Source: Candidatus Poribacteria bacterium
Lineage (GTDB): Bacteria; Poribacteria; WGA-4E; GCA-2687025
Assembly (NCBI GenBank): GCA_018644665.1
Contig: JABGQA010000167.1
Span: 1-56,360 of the forward strand
DNA: 56,360 nucleotides
Reading direction: 5' to 3'
Made by a program: the position numbers and the translations under genes. The notes beneath the pieces were generated by a model. It was not told where the DNA came from and did no database searches. It worked only from the letters and a program-made list of their open reading frames with translations. How positions within the stretch are numbered: position 1 is the first letter of the stretch; each line of letters starts with the position of its first letter. Below are positions 17,368 through 26,554 of the stretch, in pieces.

Positions 17368-18351
17368 CCACGTTCGGCTGAGAAGCCCCTCCGTCAGCAC
17401 GAGCACGAACGCCGCGACGTAGAACCACCGCGCCACGCTCTCGTACGCCGGGGGCCGATACACTTCGATGGCGCTGCGTTCCAGCCGGTCGATTTCGCCG
17501 AGCACATCGGCCAGCGTCTGTCGGTCTCGCGCGTTGAAGTACTTCCCGCCCGTCGCCTGCGCGATCGCTTGCAGCGCCTCCTCGTCCAGCTTCGTCACCA
17601 ACGGCCGCCCGTCCGCGCCGCGAACGAAGTCCGCCCCGAACACGGGGTCGTCGATGGGTATGCGCGCCCCGGCTTCGCTGCCGACGCCGATCGTATAGAC
17701 GCGGATGCCGAGCGCCGCCGCGATGCGCGTCGCGTTCTCGGGATCGACTTCGCCTCGGTTGTTCTCGCCGTCGGTCAGCAGCACGACGACGCGGCTCTCG
17801 CCCGTCGAGTCCTTCAGCCGCGCGGAGGATTTGACGAGCGCGTCGCCGATCGCCGTTCCGTCCAACTCCGCCAGCGAGAAGTCCGCCGCCTCGATGAGCC
17901 GGTCCACCGCGCCGTGATCCAGCGTGAGCGGAGCCTGAAGGAAGGCGTCCCCGGCGAACACGACGAGCGCGATGCGGTCGTTCTCGCGGGCCTGTACGAA
18001 GTCTCGCAGCGTCGCCTTCGCCGCGGCGAGGCGGTTAGGCGCCAGGTCCTCGGCCCGCATGCTCCGGGACAGATCCAGCGCCAGGCAGATGTCGATCCCC
18101 TCGATGGTCGTCGTCCCGCCAACGTACGCGGCCTCGGGATGCGCCAGTCCGAGGACGATGCAAGCGATCGCCAGCGCCCGCATGCCTCGCGGCGCGAGGA
18201 CGTTGACGTGTGCCGACGCCCCTGGCGAGGGCAGCAGCGAGATGTCTGGGTAACTGATACGAGGGGCGTGGCGCGCGAGAAGGTGGTCGACGAACCAGAA
18301 GACGGGGACCAGCGCCAGTCCCCATAGCGCGACGGGAAACTGCCACCGCAA
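17350..18351 (-). CDS. BatA-like VWA-domain membrane protein
   Basis: A 333-residue protein with two N-terminal membrane segments (about 5-22 and 58-72), a von Willebrand A domain and a C-terminal membrane segment. The MIDAS metal site is complete: Asp93-Leu-Ser95-Arg-Ser97, and Asp in LTDGENN. BatA/BatB (Aer) proteins act with MoxR ATPases at the cell envelope, but no MoxR gene is in the window. The start is a TTG at 18351 with a strong GGGAGG 7 nt upstream. It is the last gene of a leftward group of three, 20 nt after the preceding stop. Its end overlaps lgt convergently. Confidence 0.9.
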   Translation of the reverse strand: MRWQFPVALWGLALVPVFWFVDHLLARHAPRISYPDISLLPSPGASAHVNVLAPRGMRALAIACIVLGLAHPEAAYVGGTTTIEGIDICLALDLSRSMRAEDLAPNRLAAAKATLRDFVQARENDRIALVVFAGDAFLQAPLTLDHGAVDRLIEAADFSLAELDGTAIGDALVKSSARLKDSTGESRVVVLLTDGENNRGEVDPENATRIAAALGIRVYTIGVGSEAGARIPIDDPVFGADFVRGADGRPLVTKLDEEALQAIAQATGGKYFNARDRQTLADVLGEIDRLERSAIEVYRPPAYESVARWFYVAAFVLVLTEGLLSRTWLRVLP

Positions 18352-18371
18352 CTAACCGCCTCCCTGCCGGG

Positions 18372-19115
18372 TCACCGACCCTTGTCCGCGACCGCGACGC
18401 CGAATCCCAGACGCGTGCGGATCGCCAGGCCGACGCCTAGCAGACTCGTCGTGAGGAATGCGGCGGTGCCCAACGCGAACGGATCGAACATCACGAGCAG
18501 GGCATACACTATGTAGACTGGGAAGAACGGCAGCACGCTACGCGCTTCTCGCCGGCGCGTGATCGCCCAGCCGATGCTCACGAACACGCCCATCTTCCCC
18601 AGGGCCGCGGCGAGAAACAGCATCCCCCATAGCAGGATGGCGAACGGTATGCCCACGCCGGAGATGACCAGCGCCACCGTGAACGGCACGATGAGGAGCG
18701 ACGCGGCCACGCCGAGGATCATCGGACCCAGCGGCCGTCGGGGGAACACGACCGCCATCAGCCGGACCCGGTAGCTCGCGAACCCCAGCAGCGTCGCCTG
18801 CCCCAGCAGCATGAGCAGCGCCATGCTCACGTTCCACCTCAGGTATCCCGCGTTGTCGTAGAGCTTCCGCGCGACGGCTTTCCCGGACAGGATGGAAATG
18901 CCGGTGCGCAAGACGAGGGATCGGTCGCGCGTCGCCCACGCGTCGAGTAGGTCGTCGCGGACAAGCAGCAGCGCGTCGTAGAACGTCTCGGGGCGCTCCG
19001 GCCCCATGGGCACCACGGTCGTATGTTCCGGCGCGCCCTCGCCCGGGTCGTCTTGGGCGACAGCCGTCAGGGTCAGCAACACGAGACAGGTGAGGGTGGC
19101 GAGGCGGCGTGTCAT
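18372..19115 (-). CDS. Exported N-terminus multi-pass membrane protein, unknown function
   Basis: A 247-residue protein whose ATG overlaps the stop of the upstream exporter gene (ATGA, 19112-19115). A signal peptide-like start (LATLTCLVLLTLTAVAQ) is followed by a soluble segment of about 60 residues and then four to six hydrophobic segments. I recognise no family. The overlap at one end and the 20-nt gap to the BatA-like gene at the other make it part of the same transcript. A frame open as far as 19730 is only antisense-like extension through the neighbour and is not used. Confidence 0.75.
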   Translation of the reverse strand: MTRRLATLTCLVLLTLTAVAQDDPGEGAPEHTTVVPMGPERPETFYDALLLVRDDLLDAWATRDRSLVLRTGISILSGKAVARKLYDNAGYLRWNVSMALLMLLGQATLLGFASYRVRLMAVVFPRRPLGPMILGVAASLLIVPFTVALVISGVGIPFAILLWGMLFLAAALGKMGVFVSIGWAITRRREARSVLPFFPVYIVYALLVMFDPFALGTAAFLTTSLLGVGLAIRTRLGFGVAVADKGR

Positions 19116-19933
19116 GCGCCCTGAGGTTCGGGGTCCGGGGTCTCTTCCGGGCGGGGCGCCCGAAGCAGCTTCCACGCCATGACGATCACGATCGCGAGCA
19201 TGATGTACACGAACCACTTCGCCCGAGCCGGGTCGCCGAGCGCGTTGTTGATCACCTTCCCAACCGCAAGTCCCACGGCCAGGACGGGTATCAACGCTGG
19301 CAGTTGTCGTACCACCGTCCGGTTCAGCAAACCCGTGCGCGTGAACGTCACGATTTTCACCGCGTTGACGAAGAAGTACAGGACCGTGGCCGTTGCGACC
19401 ATCGTCGCGGGGAACGTCTCGCCTGCTGGGAGGACCAGCAGGAAGTAGATCGACGAGATGATCCCTCCGACATGCCCCATCGTCGAGAACACGCCGAGGA
19501 GAAGGCCGAGGCCGAGACCCAGAGCGGTCGCCCAGAGCGGCGGAAGGTTGGCGGGCTGTAGGTCTATCCATCCGATCATCCGAGCGATTTGCACCGGCAC
19601 GAATACCAGCGCCAGGATTCCCAGCGACTTCTTGACCCAGTACTCCGGCAGGTGCACAAGTTGCCGCGTCGTGATGATGATACCCACGACCGCGCCTGGG
19701 AGCAGTCGAAACGCCACGGCTGCGTTCCATTCACCCCAATACAGCGCGAAGTTCACCGTGTCCGAGAGGATCAACAGCGGGAGTACCAGCGCAAGGCTGT
19801 GCTTGGCCGGGTACACCATGGCCATGAGCGGCGTGACGCCGATCCCCACGCCTCCCGCGAATGCCGACTTCCCCAGACCCGTGTAGAAGGCGGCGATCTG
19901 CGCGATCGTGCGGCGCTTGGTACTGTCCTGCAA
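19112..19933 (-). CDS. TauE/SafE-type sulfite exporter family protein
   Basis: A 273-residue membrane protein with about eight hydrophobic segments and the typical TauE/SafE start (IAAFYTGLGKSAFAGGVGIGV TPLM-like glycine-rich first segment, repeated in weaker form in the second half near FSTMGHVGGI). Family members export sulfite, sulfoacetate or related anions. In a polysaccharide degrader this could remove sulfur anions released from sulfated sugars or sulfonates, which is inference. The start appears to be TTG at 19933, without a strong ribosome site, so the exact N-terminus is uncertain. It leads the leftward three-gene group. Confidence 0.85.
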   Translation of the reverse strand: MQDSTKRRTIAQIAAFYTGLGKSAFAGGVGIGVTPLMAMVYPAKHSLALVLPLLILSDTVNFALYWGEWNAAVAFRLLPGAVVGIIITTRQLVHLPEYWVKKSLGILALVFVPVQIARMIGWIDLQPANLPPLWATALGLGLGLLLGVFSTMGHVGGIISSIYFLLVLPAGETFPATMVATATVLYFFVNAVKIVTFTRTGLLNRTVVRQLPALIPVLAVGLAVGKVINNALGDPARAKWFVYIMLAIVIVMAWKLLRAPRPEETPDPEPQGA

Positions 19934-19985
19934 GTGCTTCGGCTCTCGTCGGAAGGCTTTACAGCGGCGTGCTCACCTATGAACG

Positions 19986-20006
19986 TCTTCCCCTTGCAGG
20001 GGAAGA
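19986..20006 (-). terminator. Hairpin between the SDR and exporter genes
   Basis: TCTTCCCC (19986-19993) pairs with GGGGAAGA (19999-20006) around a five-base loop, a perfect 8-bp stem. It lies 80 nt after the stop of the leftward SDR gene and before the exporter start, so it probably separates two transcripts. Confidence 0.4.
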
Positions 20007-20086
20007 TTGAGATGGGGTCCTCTGGACCGTCGGAAGTGTTGGCGCCTGCGCCTGCGCCCTCCAACCGCTACGTGACCTCGTCCGGT

Positions 20087-20878
20087 TTACAGCAGAGACT
20101 TGACCACGCCGCCGTCCACCTGAACCGTCGCTCCGGTGACGTAGCACGCCGCCTCGGAGGCGAGGAACACGGCTACGTTCGCGAACTCCGCGGGATCTCC
20201 GAGCCGCCCCATCGGGATCGTGGCCGCCATCGCCGCCATCTCGTCCTCTTCGGACGTGCCGTTGGCGGCGGCGCGCGCGCCGGCGATTTCCGCGATGCGA
20301 TCCGTGTGGATCAGCCCGGGACACACGTTGTTCACGGTGACGTTGTACGGCGCCAACTCGGTGGCGGCGGTCTTGGCAAAGCCGATGACCGCCGCCCGGA
20401 TCGTGTTCGACAGGATCAGTCCGTCGACGGGTTGTTTCACGGACAGCGAGGCGAGGTTGATGATGCGTCCCCACCCGCGTTCCTTCATCTCCCCGGCGAC
20501 TTCGTTCACGAGCGTTATCACGCTCATCAGGGTGAGCCGATGGGCCTCGTCGTAGCTTTCGACCGGCGTGTCGAAGAACCCGCCCGGAGGGGGTCCGCCC
20601 GCGTTCGTCAGCAGGATGTCCACCTGCCCGAACCGCGACCGCGCCTCTGCGATGAGCCGCTTCGCGTCCGCGGGATTCGACACGTCCGCCTGCACGGGAT
20701 GCACGTTCGCGCCCGTCTCGGCGGCGATCTCCTCGGCCGCCTGACGGATGCGCCCTTCGTCCCGTGAGCAGACGGTCACGTCCGCGCCTTCGCGAGCCAA
20801 CCCCAGCGCGATCGCGCGCCCGAGGCCGCGACTCGCGGCGCAGACGACGGCCGATTTCCCTTCGAGGCCCAGATCCAT
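20087..20878 (-). CDS. SDR family protein lacking the Tyr-x3-Lys motif
   Basis: A 263-residue Rossmann-fold protein of the short-chain dehydrogenase family. The nucleotide-binding glycine motif is AASRGLGRA (14-22) and NAGG (92-95) is normal. The active-site region reads NLASLSVKQPVDG then LSNTIRAAV, so the catalytic Tyr and Lys positions hold Ser157 and Arg161. A known subgroup of 3-oxoacyl-ACP reductase-like SDRs has this substitution, so this is a family feature rather than decay. GGAG lies 7 nt before the ATG. It follows the sugar isomerase gene by 25 nt in the same direction and may share its pathway. Its reaction is uncertain. Confidence 0.85.
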   Translation of the reverse strand: MDLGLEGKSAVVCAASRGLGRAIALGLAREGADVTVCSRDEGRIRQAAEEIAAETGANVHPVQADVSNPADAKRLIAEARSRFGQVDILLTNAGGPPPGGFFDTPVESYDEAHRLTLMSVITLVNEVAGEMKERGWGRIINLASLSVKQPVDGLILSNTIRAAVIGFAKTAATELAPYNVTVNNVCPGLIHTDRIAEIAGARAAANGTSEEDEMAAMAATIPMGRLGDPAEFANVAVFLASEAACYVTGATVQVDGGVVKSLL

Positions 20879-20903
20879 TCGGCTACTCCCGACTGTGCGT
20901 CGA

Positions 20904-21749
20904 CTATTCGAGAATCGACTTCTTGAGGTAGTTCCCGCTCAGCAGGAACCCGAGGGCACGCCGATCGCCTTCGAACGATCCGTCCTCGTGCTCGATGACG
21001 ATGTCGCCGTCCCACTCGAGTTCGTAGAACAGGGCGAAGAAGGCCGGCCAGTCGAACTTGGCGAAGCCCGGCAGGCGGTAACGCCACCAGCCACGGCTGT
21101 ACGTCCCGCGCCACGCCACCTGATCGTCGTAGATCTCGGTGTCCTTGGCGTGGATGATGTGGATGCGGTCGATGAACTCCCGCACCGCCTTCATGCTGTC
21201 GATGCCCTGCCAGATGAAGTGCGACGGGTCGAACTCCAGCCCAATGCGCTGGGACGGCACCGCTTCGAACATCGCCGCGATGGCTTCCGGCGTGACGGTC
21301 AGGTTCCCGCCCTCGCCGAACGGCCCGCGGCCGCCGGGCCAGTTCTCGAAGGCGACGTTCACGCCCTTGGCCTCTGCGAGGTCCGCAACGGGGGAATACA
21401 CTTCCTTGAACAGGGCGACGTTGTCGGCCAGCGACTTGGACGGGTCGTACCCCATCGGGGCAGCGCCGGTGAGCACGGCTCCGCCGAACTCGTTGGCCAT
21501 GTCCATCTGTCGACCTATGCGGTCCAGTTCGCCCGCCATTTCGGCCTTGGACGTGCGGATACTCGGCCCCAGCGTCATGAACGACGCGACGCGCACGTCG
21601 TACTGGGCCAGCAGCTTCTTGGCCGACTCACGTTGCGCCGCATCGTCGATCCAGCCGGCGGAGCCACCGATCTCGATACAGGTGAACGGCCCTTCGTTCG
21701 CAACCTTGAGCGCATCTTCCGAGAAGGGCGTGAGGAACCCAAGTTCCAT
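20904..21749 (-). CDS. Sugar phosphate isomerase/epimerase (TIM barrel)
   Basis: A 281-residue xylose isomerase-like TIM barrel. Likely metal ligands are Glu in VAFENWPG, Asp in LEFDPSHF, His in IIHAKDTE and Glu in IVIEHEDG. It is cytoplasmic and starts at ATG 21749 with GGAG 8 nt upstream. The SDR gene follows 25 nt later. Members of this subgroup commonly sit beside oxidoreductases in sugar or inositol catabolism. The substrate is not evident. Confidence 0.88.
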   Translation of the reverse strand: MELGFLTPFSEDALKVANEGPFTCIEIGGSAGWIDDAAQRESAKKLLAQYDVRVASFMTLGPSIRTSKAEMAGELDRIGRQMDMANEFGGAVLTGAAPMGYDPSKSLADNVALFKEVYSPVADLAEAKGVNVAFENWPGGRGPFGEGGNLTVTPEAIAAMFEAVPSQRIGLEFDPSHFIWQGIDSMKAVREFIDRIHIIHAKDTEIYDDQVAWRGTYSRGWWRYRLPGFAKFDWPAFFALFYELEWDGDIVIEHEDGSFEGDRRALGFLLSGNYLKKSILE

Positions 21750-21926
21750 TGAGTAGTCTCCAGTATGGCGCCGTAAAGCCGTGTCGTAGGGTCGTTGTGA
21801 CGGAGCCCACGCGCTCCATCACCGAATCTAGCACAGCGACCATAGTCCAACAAGACGAACCAGCGTCGGAACGGGCGATTCCCGACCCCGGTAGGTCGCC
21901 AGACGTCGTCGATTCGGTCGCCTACG

Positions 21927-22502
21927 TCAGGAGCCGGAGTCGGCCGATGGGGGGAGTATGTCGGGAAGTGAGGCCTCGAATGCGGGCTTGTCGTGATAGC
22001 CCATGAACCGGCGGACGATCTGACGCTCGGCGTCGATGAGGAACGTCGTGGGAATGATGGAGACACCCCCGTACGCCTCGGCGATGCCGCGGACCACGGA
22101 CTCGTCCCCCTGGAGGATCGGGTAGTCGACCGAGTGCTCCGCGACGAACGCCCGCGCGGCGTCCGGCGAGTCGCCGACAGAAATGCCGATGACCACGAGC
22201 CCCGCGTCTCGATGGGCCTCATAGAGTTCGATGAAATGCGGCGTCTCGCGCACACAAGGGTCGACCGATGGCGCCCAGAAGTTCAATATGACCGCCTGCC
22301 CCTTGAAGTCGGACAGTGACACGGTCTTGCCGTCGAGGTCGACAAGGGTGAAATCTGGGGCAGGGCCCAGGTTATCCGCAACCACCAGCGCGTCGGGCGA
22401 TACGCGTGGGGCCTCCTCCTCGGGTCGACACGCGGACATGGCCGCCAAACCCGCCGCCAGAAGGATGGTCGCCATCGCTGTCGTCAGGCGAGCGGTCGTC
22501 AT
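21927..22502 (-). CDS. TlpA-like lipoprotein with a single active-site Cys
   Basis: A 191-residue protein with signal peptide and lipobox AMSAC (Cys25), then a TlpA/AhpC-type thioredoxin domain (APDFTLVDLDGKTVSLSDF, IIPTTFLID). The usual WCxPC site reads FWAPSVDPC: the first Cys is Val80 and only Cys83 remains. A normal thiol-disulfide exchange cycle needs the first Cys, so it may work as a peroxidase-like or binding protein, or depend on an external thiol. It starts 9 nt after the PLP-enzyme gene, so the two are almost surely cotranscribed. Confidence 0.85.
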   Translation of the reverse strand: MTTARLTTAMATILLAAGLAAMSACRPEEEAPRVSPDALVVADNLGPAPDFTLVDLDGKTVSLSDFKGQAVILNFWAPSVDPCVRETPHFIELYEAHRDAGLVVIGISVGDSPDAARAFVAEHSVDYPILQGDESVVRGIAEAYGGVSIIPTTFLIDAERQIVRRFMGYHDKPAFEASLPDILPPSADSGS

Positions 22503-22511
22503 GGCGTCCGT

Positions 22512-23624
22512 CTAACCCAGCCTGTCGCGGGCCGCGACCTGCCACTCGGCCGTGACAACGCCGCCCTCGACAAGGTGCGCGCTCTTGTGCAGCGCGACCG
22601 TCGGGCAGATGTGCGTAGGACACACGAAGACGGGGGAACCGACCTTGAGACTATCGCGGGTGGACTCGTCGGTGAGTTCGAGCACCCAGTGCTCCTCGCT
22701 CTGGCCGCGGAGCTTCGCTCCGGGCACGTTCAGCACACGTCCACGGTCGCCGGCGGGATCGGCGCCGATAGCCTTGTGTCCCAAATCGAGGCACGCGAGG
22801 CGCGGCAGCGGCCGCGATATGACGCGGCTGAGGAGAATCGCCGCGGGCGTGAAACCGAGGTCCGGCAGACCGTCGCCGTAGGCGCCGTCGTGCAGGACGA
22901 ATGTCCCCGGCGACGCCTCGACATCCTCCTGAAGCGCGTAGTAGGGAAACGGAGGCGTGCCTCCCATTACCAGCAACGGCGCGGCGATGCCCTCGCCTTC
23001 GAGCGTGTCGCGCATCCCACGGACGACGGCGAGGATGTCATCGCACGCGCGATTCCGCTCGGCGACGTCTTTCGCGCGGTTGTGACCATCGTAGGCGTGC
23101 AGGCCAACAGCTTCCAGCCCGGCGATCTTCGTCAGTGCGCGGTACAGGTCGAGGGCGCTCTCGTCGGCGGCGATGCCGGTGCGGTTCATGCCGACATCGA
23201 GGTCGATCATCACCTTCGCCGTGAGGCCGGCGCGTTGCATTGCCGCGCCCAACGCCTCGGCCGCGCCAATGTCGTCGACGACGCTCTTGAACTCCGTCTC
23301 GGGATGCTCGGCCATCAGGGCGGCAAGCGCGCCCGCATTGGGTCCGACCATCTGGTAGGCGATAAGGACGTCCGGCGCTCCGGCCTCGGCGAGCATCTGC
23401 GCTTCGCGCAACGTGGCGCACTTGTGCTTGGTGATGCCCACCGCCAACTCGCGGCGCACGATCTCGGGGGTTTTGTGTGTCTTCACGTGGGGGCGCAGCC
23501 GCGAGGGGTCGTCGCCGGATAGCTCCAAGGCCCGTCGAATGTTCGCGTCGATGATCTCGCCGAAGAACAGCAGCGACGGAGACAGCAGCGAGTCGATATC
23601 GCGAACGTCGTATCGGGCGTCCAT
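22512..23624 (-). CDS. D-threonine aldolase/D-serine dehydratase-type PLP enzyme
   Basis: A 370-residue cytoplasmic enzyme with an alanine-racemase-type barrel. RPHVKTHKT at 44-52 holds the likely PLP lysine (Lys48), DVGMNRTG is the usual middle motif, and THIC near the C-terminus is the HxC metal site of D-threonine aldolase and eukaryotic-type D-serine dehydratase. It would cleave or deaminate a D-beta-hydroxy amino acid; which one cannot be told. The ATG at 23624 gives the normal family start; the frame is open 93 nt further upstream without domain character. The TlpA-like gene follows at once. Confidence 0.88.
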   Translation of the reverse strand: MDARYDVRDIDSLLSPSLLFFGEIIDANIRRALELSGDDPSRLRPHVKTHKTPEIVRRELAVGITKHKCATLREAQMLAEAGAPDVLIAYQMVGPNAGALAALMAEHPETEFKSVVDDIGAAEALGAAMQRAGLTAKVMIDLDVGMNRTGIAADESALDLYRALTKIAGLEAVGLHAYDGHNRAKDVAERNRACDDILAVVRGMRDTLEGEGIAAPLLVMGGTPPFPYYALQEDVEASPGTFVLHDGAYGDGLPDLGFTPAAILLSRVISRPLPRLACLDLGHKAIGADPAGDRGRVLNVPGAKLRGQSEEHWVLELTDESTRDSLKVGSPVFVCPTHICPTVALHKSAHLVEGGVVTAEWQVAARDRLG

Positions 23625-23770
23625 GTACGCGGGCCTCCGTGAGCGACTGGTCGGAGCTACTCTCGGCCGCAAACGGGTCCGACCCGCACGCCACCGGCGA
23701 GAACATCCCACGCGCATGGATGGCTGTCAAGATACGGCGGAGCCTGGGCGTTCGACCCACCGACGCTGCG

Positions 23771-24412
23771 TCAGAACAGACGCGCCAGGCCGAAGACGAA
23801 GAACGAGCAGGCGCCCAGGCCGAGACCCAACGCGGCCAGTCCGGGACGCCGCTTCGTCCTGAGCTGATACCACATGTAGATGCCGCTCAGCACAAGGAAG
23901 ATGGACCCGGCGGCCACGGCGTCCATCGAGACGACCCAGAGAAGCGTCGGTAGCCAGTCGCGGGCCGTTGGGTCGCCGTCTCGGACCCCCGTGAAGGTGT
24001 GCAACGCACGCAGCATGCCCCAAACGTTGAAGCGGATGTTCTCGATGCTGGCCTCCGCGGTCCCGAGATCCACGGTTACCGTGGTCATATCGCCGGGTTG
24101 GCCAACGCGGAACCGCAGGGCGTTCTCTTGCAGCAGCCTCTCCGTCCAATCGAACTCACCGGAGAGACCGAGCTGCGCCGCCAGCTCTTCCGCGAGGGCG
24201 ATGTCCGTCCCCACACCGGGGATCTGGACCGACTGCTGCGTCGCCGTCACCTCCCGCTGAGGCCAGAACTGCGCGAAGCCCCATCCTCCGTGGTTCAGGA
24301 GCAGCCCGGAGAACCCGAAAAGCCACAGGAACAGGAGCAGGTACAGCCCGAAGTAGAAGTGGAGTTTGCGGTTCCACACTCGGAAAGCGACGCCGACATC
24401 TCTCGTGTTCAT
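23771..24412 (-). CDS. PepSY-associated transmembrane protein
   Basis: A 213-residue protein with the pattern of the PepSY-associated TM family: an N-terminal membrane segment (FYFGLYLLLFLWLFGFSGLLLNH), a periplasmic PepSY-like domain of about 100 residues, and two C-terminal membrane segments including GIYMWYQLRTKRRPG. The His residues near the membrane segments could bind haem. Relatives act in iron or siderophore reduction. It begins 16 nt after a related gene, with GGAAG before the ATG. Confidence 0.8.
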   Translation of the reverse strand: MNTRDVGVAFRVWNRKLHFYFGLYLLLFLWLFGFSGLLLNHGGWGFAQFWPQREVTATQQSVQIPGVGTDIALAEELAAQLGLSGEFDWTERLLQENALRFRVGQPGDMTTVTVDLGTAEASIENIRFNVWGMLRALHTFTGVRDGDPTARDWLPTLLWVVSMDAVAAGSIFLVLSGIYMWYQLRTKRRPGLAALGLGLGACSFFVFGLARLF

Positions 24413-24428
24413 GTCTTGCTTCCGGCGC

Positions 24429-25058
24429 CTACGCGACCAGCGCGCAGACGAGTGTGAAGAACGTGAGAATCCCCGCTCCGAGCCACAGGAGCCCGGCCCG
24501 CCGCGTGGCTCTCAGGACGAGCCACAGGTAGACACCGCTCGCCGTAAGGAACAGAGTCAGGTACACGGTCGCGTCGGCGACCCATCCCCACAGTCTCATG
24601 GGGAACCAGCTACCCCGCAGGTGTGCGTTGTGCATCCCCGGCCGCTTGTGGAGATAGATCAGCCCGTTCCAGGCGCCCACGCGCTTCTCGCCGATCGTCG
24701 CGAGCCCGGTGGTCAGATCGGCATCCACATCGACGTTCTTCCCAGGCGTTTCCACCAGGATGCTCAGTCGGGCCGGCTCCTGATGTCGCCGGACGAAGCC
24801 GACTTCTCCGGCGACACCGACCTGACGCAGGACGGCCTTCGCCATGACGAGGCTATCCTCGCTTTCTGGCGGGGCGGTGAACGATGCGACGCGTTCTGCT
24901 GCTGCAGCGCTATCAGACCCACCCCCGCGAAACCAACCGTGGGTGAAGAAGATCGCGCTGATCGCAAACACGAGCACGAACGGTCCCACCGCTAGGCCTA
25001 CGTACAGGTGCAGATCTCGGGTCCATCGGTAGATGGCTGTCGAGAGGCCTTTCGCCAT
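24429..25058 (-). CDS. PepSY-associated transmembrane protein
   Basis: A 209-residue paralogue of the next gene downstream. The order is the same: membrane segment 1 (LHLYVGLAVGPFVLVFAISAIFF TH-type end), a periplasmic region of about 100 residues with LHKRPGMHN, then two membrane segments (ASGVYLWLVLRATRRAG). GGAG lies 7 nt upstream of the ATG. The two probably form one membrane redox unit, with His residues as possible haem ligands. It is the first gene of the leftward run. Confidence 0.8.
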   Translation of the reverse strand: MAKGLSTAIYRWTRDLHLYVGLAVGPFVLVFAISAIFFTHGWFRGGGSDSAAAAERVASFTAPPESEDSLVMAKAVLRQVGVAGEVGFVRRHQEPARLSILVETPGKNVDVDADLTTGLATIGEKRVGAWNGLIYLHKRPGMHNAHLRGSWFPMRLWGWVADATVYLTLFLTASGVYLWLVLRATRRAGLLWLGAGILTFFTLVCALVA

Positions 25059-25258
25059 TCAGGACTCCGTCGATATGTCTGCGTGTCCGGGTCAGTTCCG
25101 CGCCTTGGGCGACGGGCGGGTTCGCGCCGAGGACTGTCCACGATTACCTTAGCCTCTCGCACGCTGCCTCGCACGTCTGATGGCCTGACAACGCGGGGCG
25201 TATGCGGCATGCTGATCGTCCCAGCGTCGACCGTGGAGCCACGTTGAGGAGCCCGCAC

Positions 25259-26554
25259 ATGTGTCGCCTGTCCATCGCCGCGTTGTGGATGACCACGTTC
25301 GTCGTTTGCGCGCTCGCCCAGAGCGAACCGTCCGAGATGCCGTCGCGCGCGCTGCTGTCCGCTCCGATAGTGGGCCATGTCACGGCCACGACCGCGATGG
25401 TCTGGACGGCCTCGCAGGAGGACCCCGGCGGCTTGCGGCTCCAATACCGCGTCAAGGGCGAGGCGGACGCGACGGCTTCCCATGCCAGCGTCATCGTCAA
25501 CGTCGCGGACCACGCCTGGGTCGTCTTCACGGCGACAGGCCTGGAGCCGGGGACGACCTACCTGTACCGCGTTCGGTGGACAGACGAGGCGGCCGACCCG
25601 TTCCCGGACGAGGAAATCGACCCCTGGCAGGCGCCGTCGAGCGACGGCAGGTCCGGCGAATTCACGACGGCCCCACCGTCAGGGCAGGCGGGTCGATTCA
25701 CGGTGGCGGTGTCGTCGTGCATGCACTACGGAAAGGAACCCGAGCAACTCTCGTGGCGCCTGATGCGCTCCCAACAGCCGTCGCTGCACCTGCTCCTGGG
25801 CGACATCGTGTACGCCGACACGACGGACCGAAACGCGCTCTGGGAGCATCACCTGAAGCAACGCGCCGTGGTCGACTTCGCGAATCTCCTACGCACCACG
25901 CCCACATACGCCATGTGGGACGACCACGACTACGGGCCCAACAACTCCGACGGGACCGCAGCGGGCAAGGAGGACTCCCTGCGCGCGTTTGGAGAGGTGT
26001 GGGCGCTCCCGCCCCTGGGAACAACCGACACGCCGGGCGTGTTCTACCGTTTCCAATGGGGCGACGTCGAGTTCTTCATGCTCGACGGACGCTACCACCG
26101 TTCCCCCGACAAGGCGCCGAACGACGACGCCAAGCGCATGCTCGGCGACGAGCAGTTCGCGTGGCTCGTCGAGGGGTTGAAGCAGTCGACGGCGACGTTC
26201 AAGGTGTTGGCGTCCGGCAGCACCCTTCAGGCCAGCGGCGCCGACGGATGGCGTCTCTACGACTTCGCGCGGAACCGGCTCTACGGCGCGATCATGGACA
26301 ACGCCATCGACGGTGTGATGTACCTTTCCGGCGACGTGCACGCCAGCTACATCGAGGTACACGAGACCGGCGGTTACCCATTGGTCGAGGTGATATCGTC
26401 CGGCATCGCGAACGGCGCGACGCACAGCTTCGCCACGCTGTCGTTCGACACGGCGACAGCCGACCCGACCGTGCGGGTCCGCATCATCTATGGCGACGGC
26501 TCCGTTCCCGAGGACCGCTCATTTGGGCTGTCCGCGATGTCCGTCGGGGAATAG
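25259..26554 (+). CDS. PhoD-type alkaline phosphatase
   Basis: A 431-residue exported metallophosphoesterase. A signal peptide (LSIAALWMTTFVVCALAQ) leads to an Ig-like N-terminal domain (GHVTATTAMVWT) and a PhoD-like catalytic domain. Metal and active-site motifs are SSCMHYG, LLGDIVYAD, WDDHDYGPNNSDG and LSGDVHASY. PhoD enzymes use Ca2+ and Fe3+ to release phosphate from mono- and diesters outside the cytoplasm. The ATG at 25259 has GAGGAG 7 nt upstream. No Pho box was recognised. Confidence 0.9.
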   Translation: MCRLSIAALWMTTFVVCALAQSEPSEMPSRALLSAPIVGHVTATTAMVWTASQEDPGGLRLQYRVKGEADATASHASVIVNVADHAWVVFTATGLEPGTTYLYRVRWTDEAADPFPDEEIDPWQAPSSDGRSGEFTTAPPSGQAGRFTVAVSSCMHYGKEPEQLSWRLMRSQQPSLHLLLGDIVYADTTDRNALWEHHLKQRAVVDFANLLRTTPTYAMWDDHDYGPNNSDGTAAGKEDSLRAFGEVWALPPLGTTDTPGVFYRFQWGDVEFFMLDGRYHRSPDKAPNDDAKRMLGDEQFAWLVEGLKQSTATFKVLASGSTLQASGADGWRLYDFARNRLYGAIMDNAIDGVMYLSGDVHASYIEVHETGGYPLVEVISSGIANGATHSFATLSFDTATADPTVRVRIIYGDGSVPEDRSFGLSAMSVGE

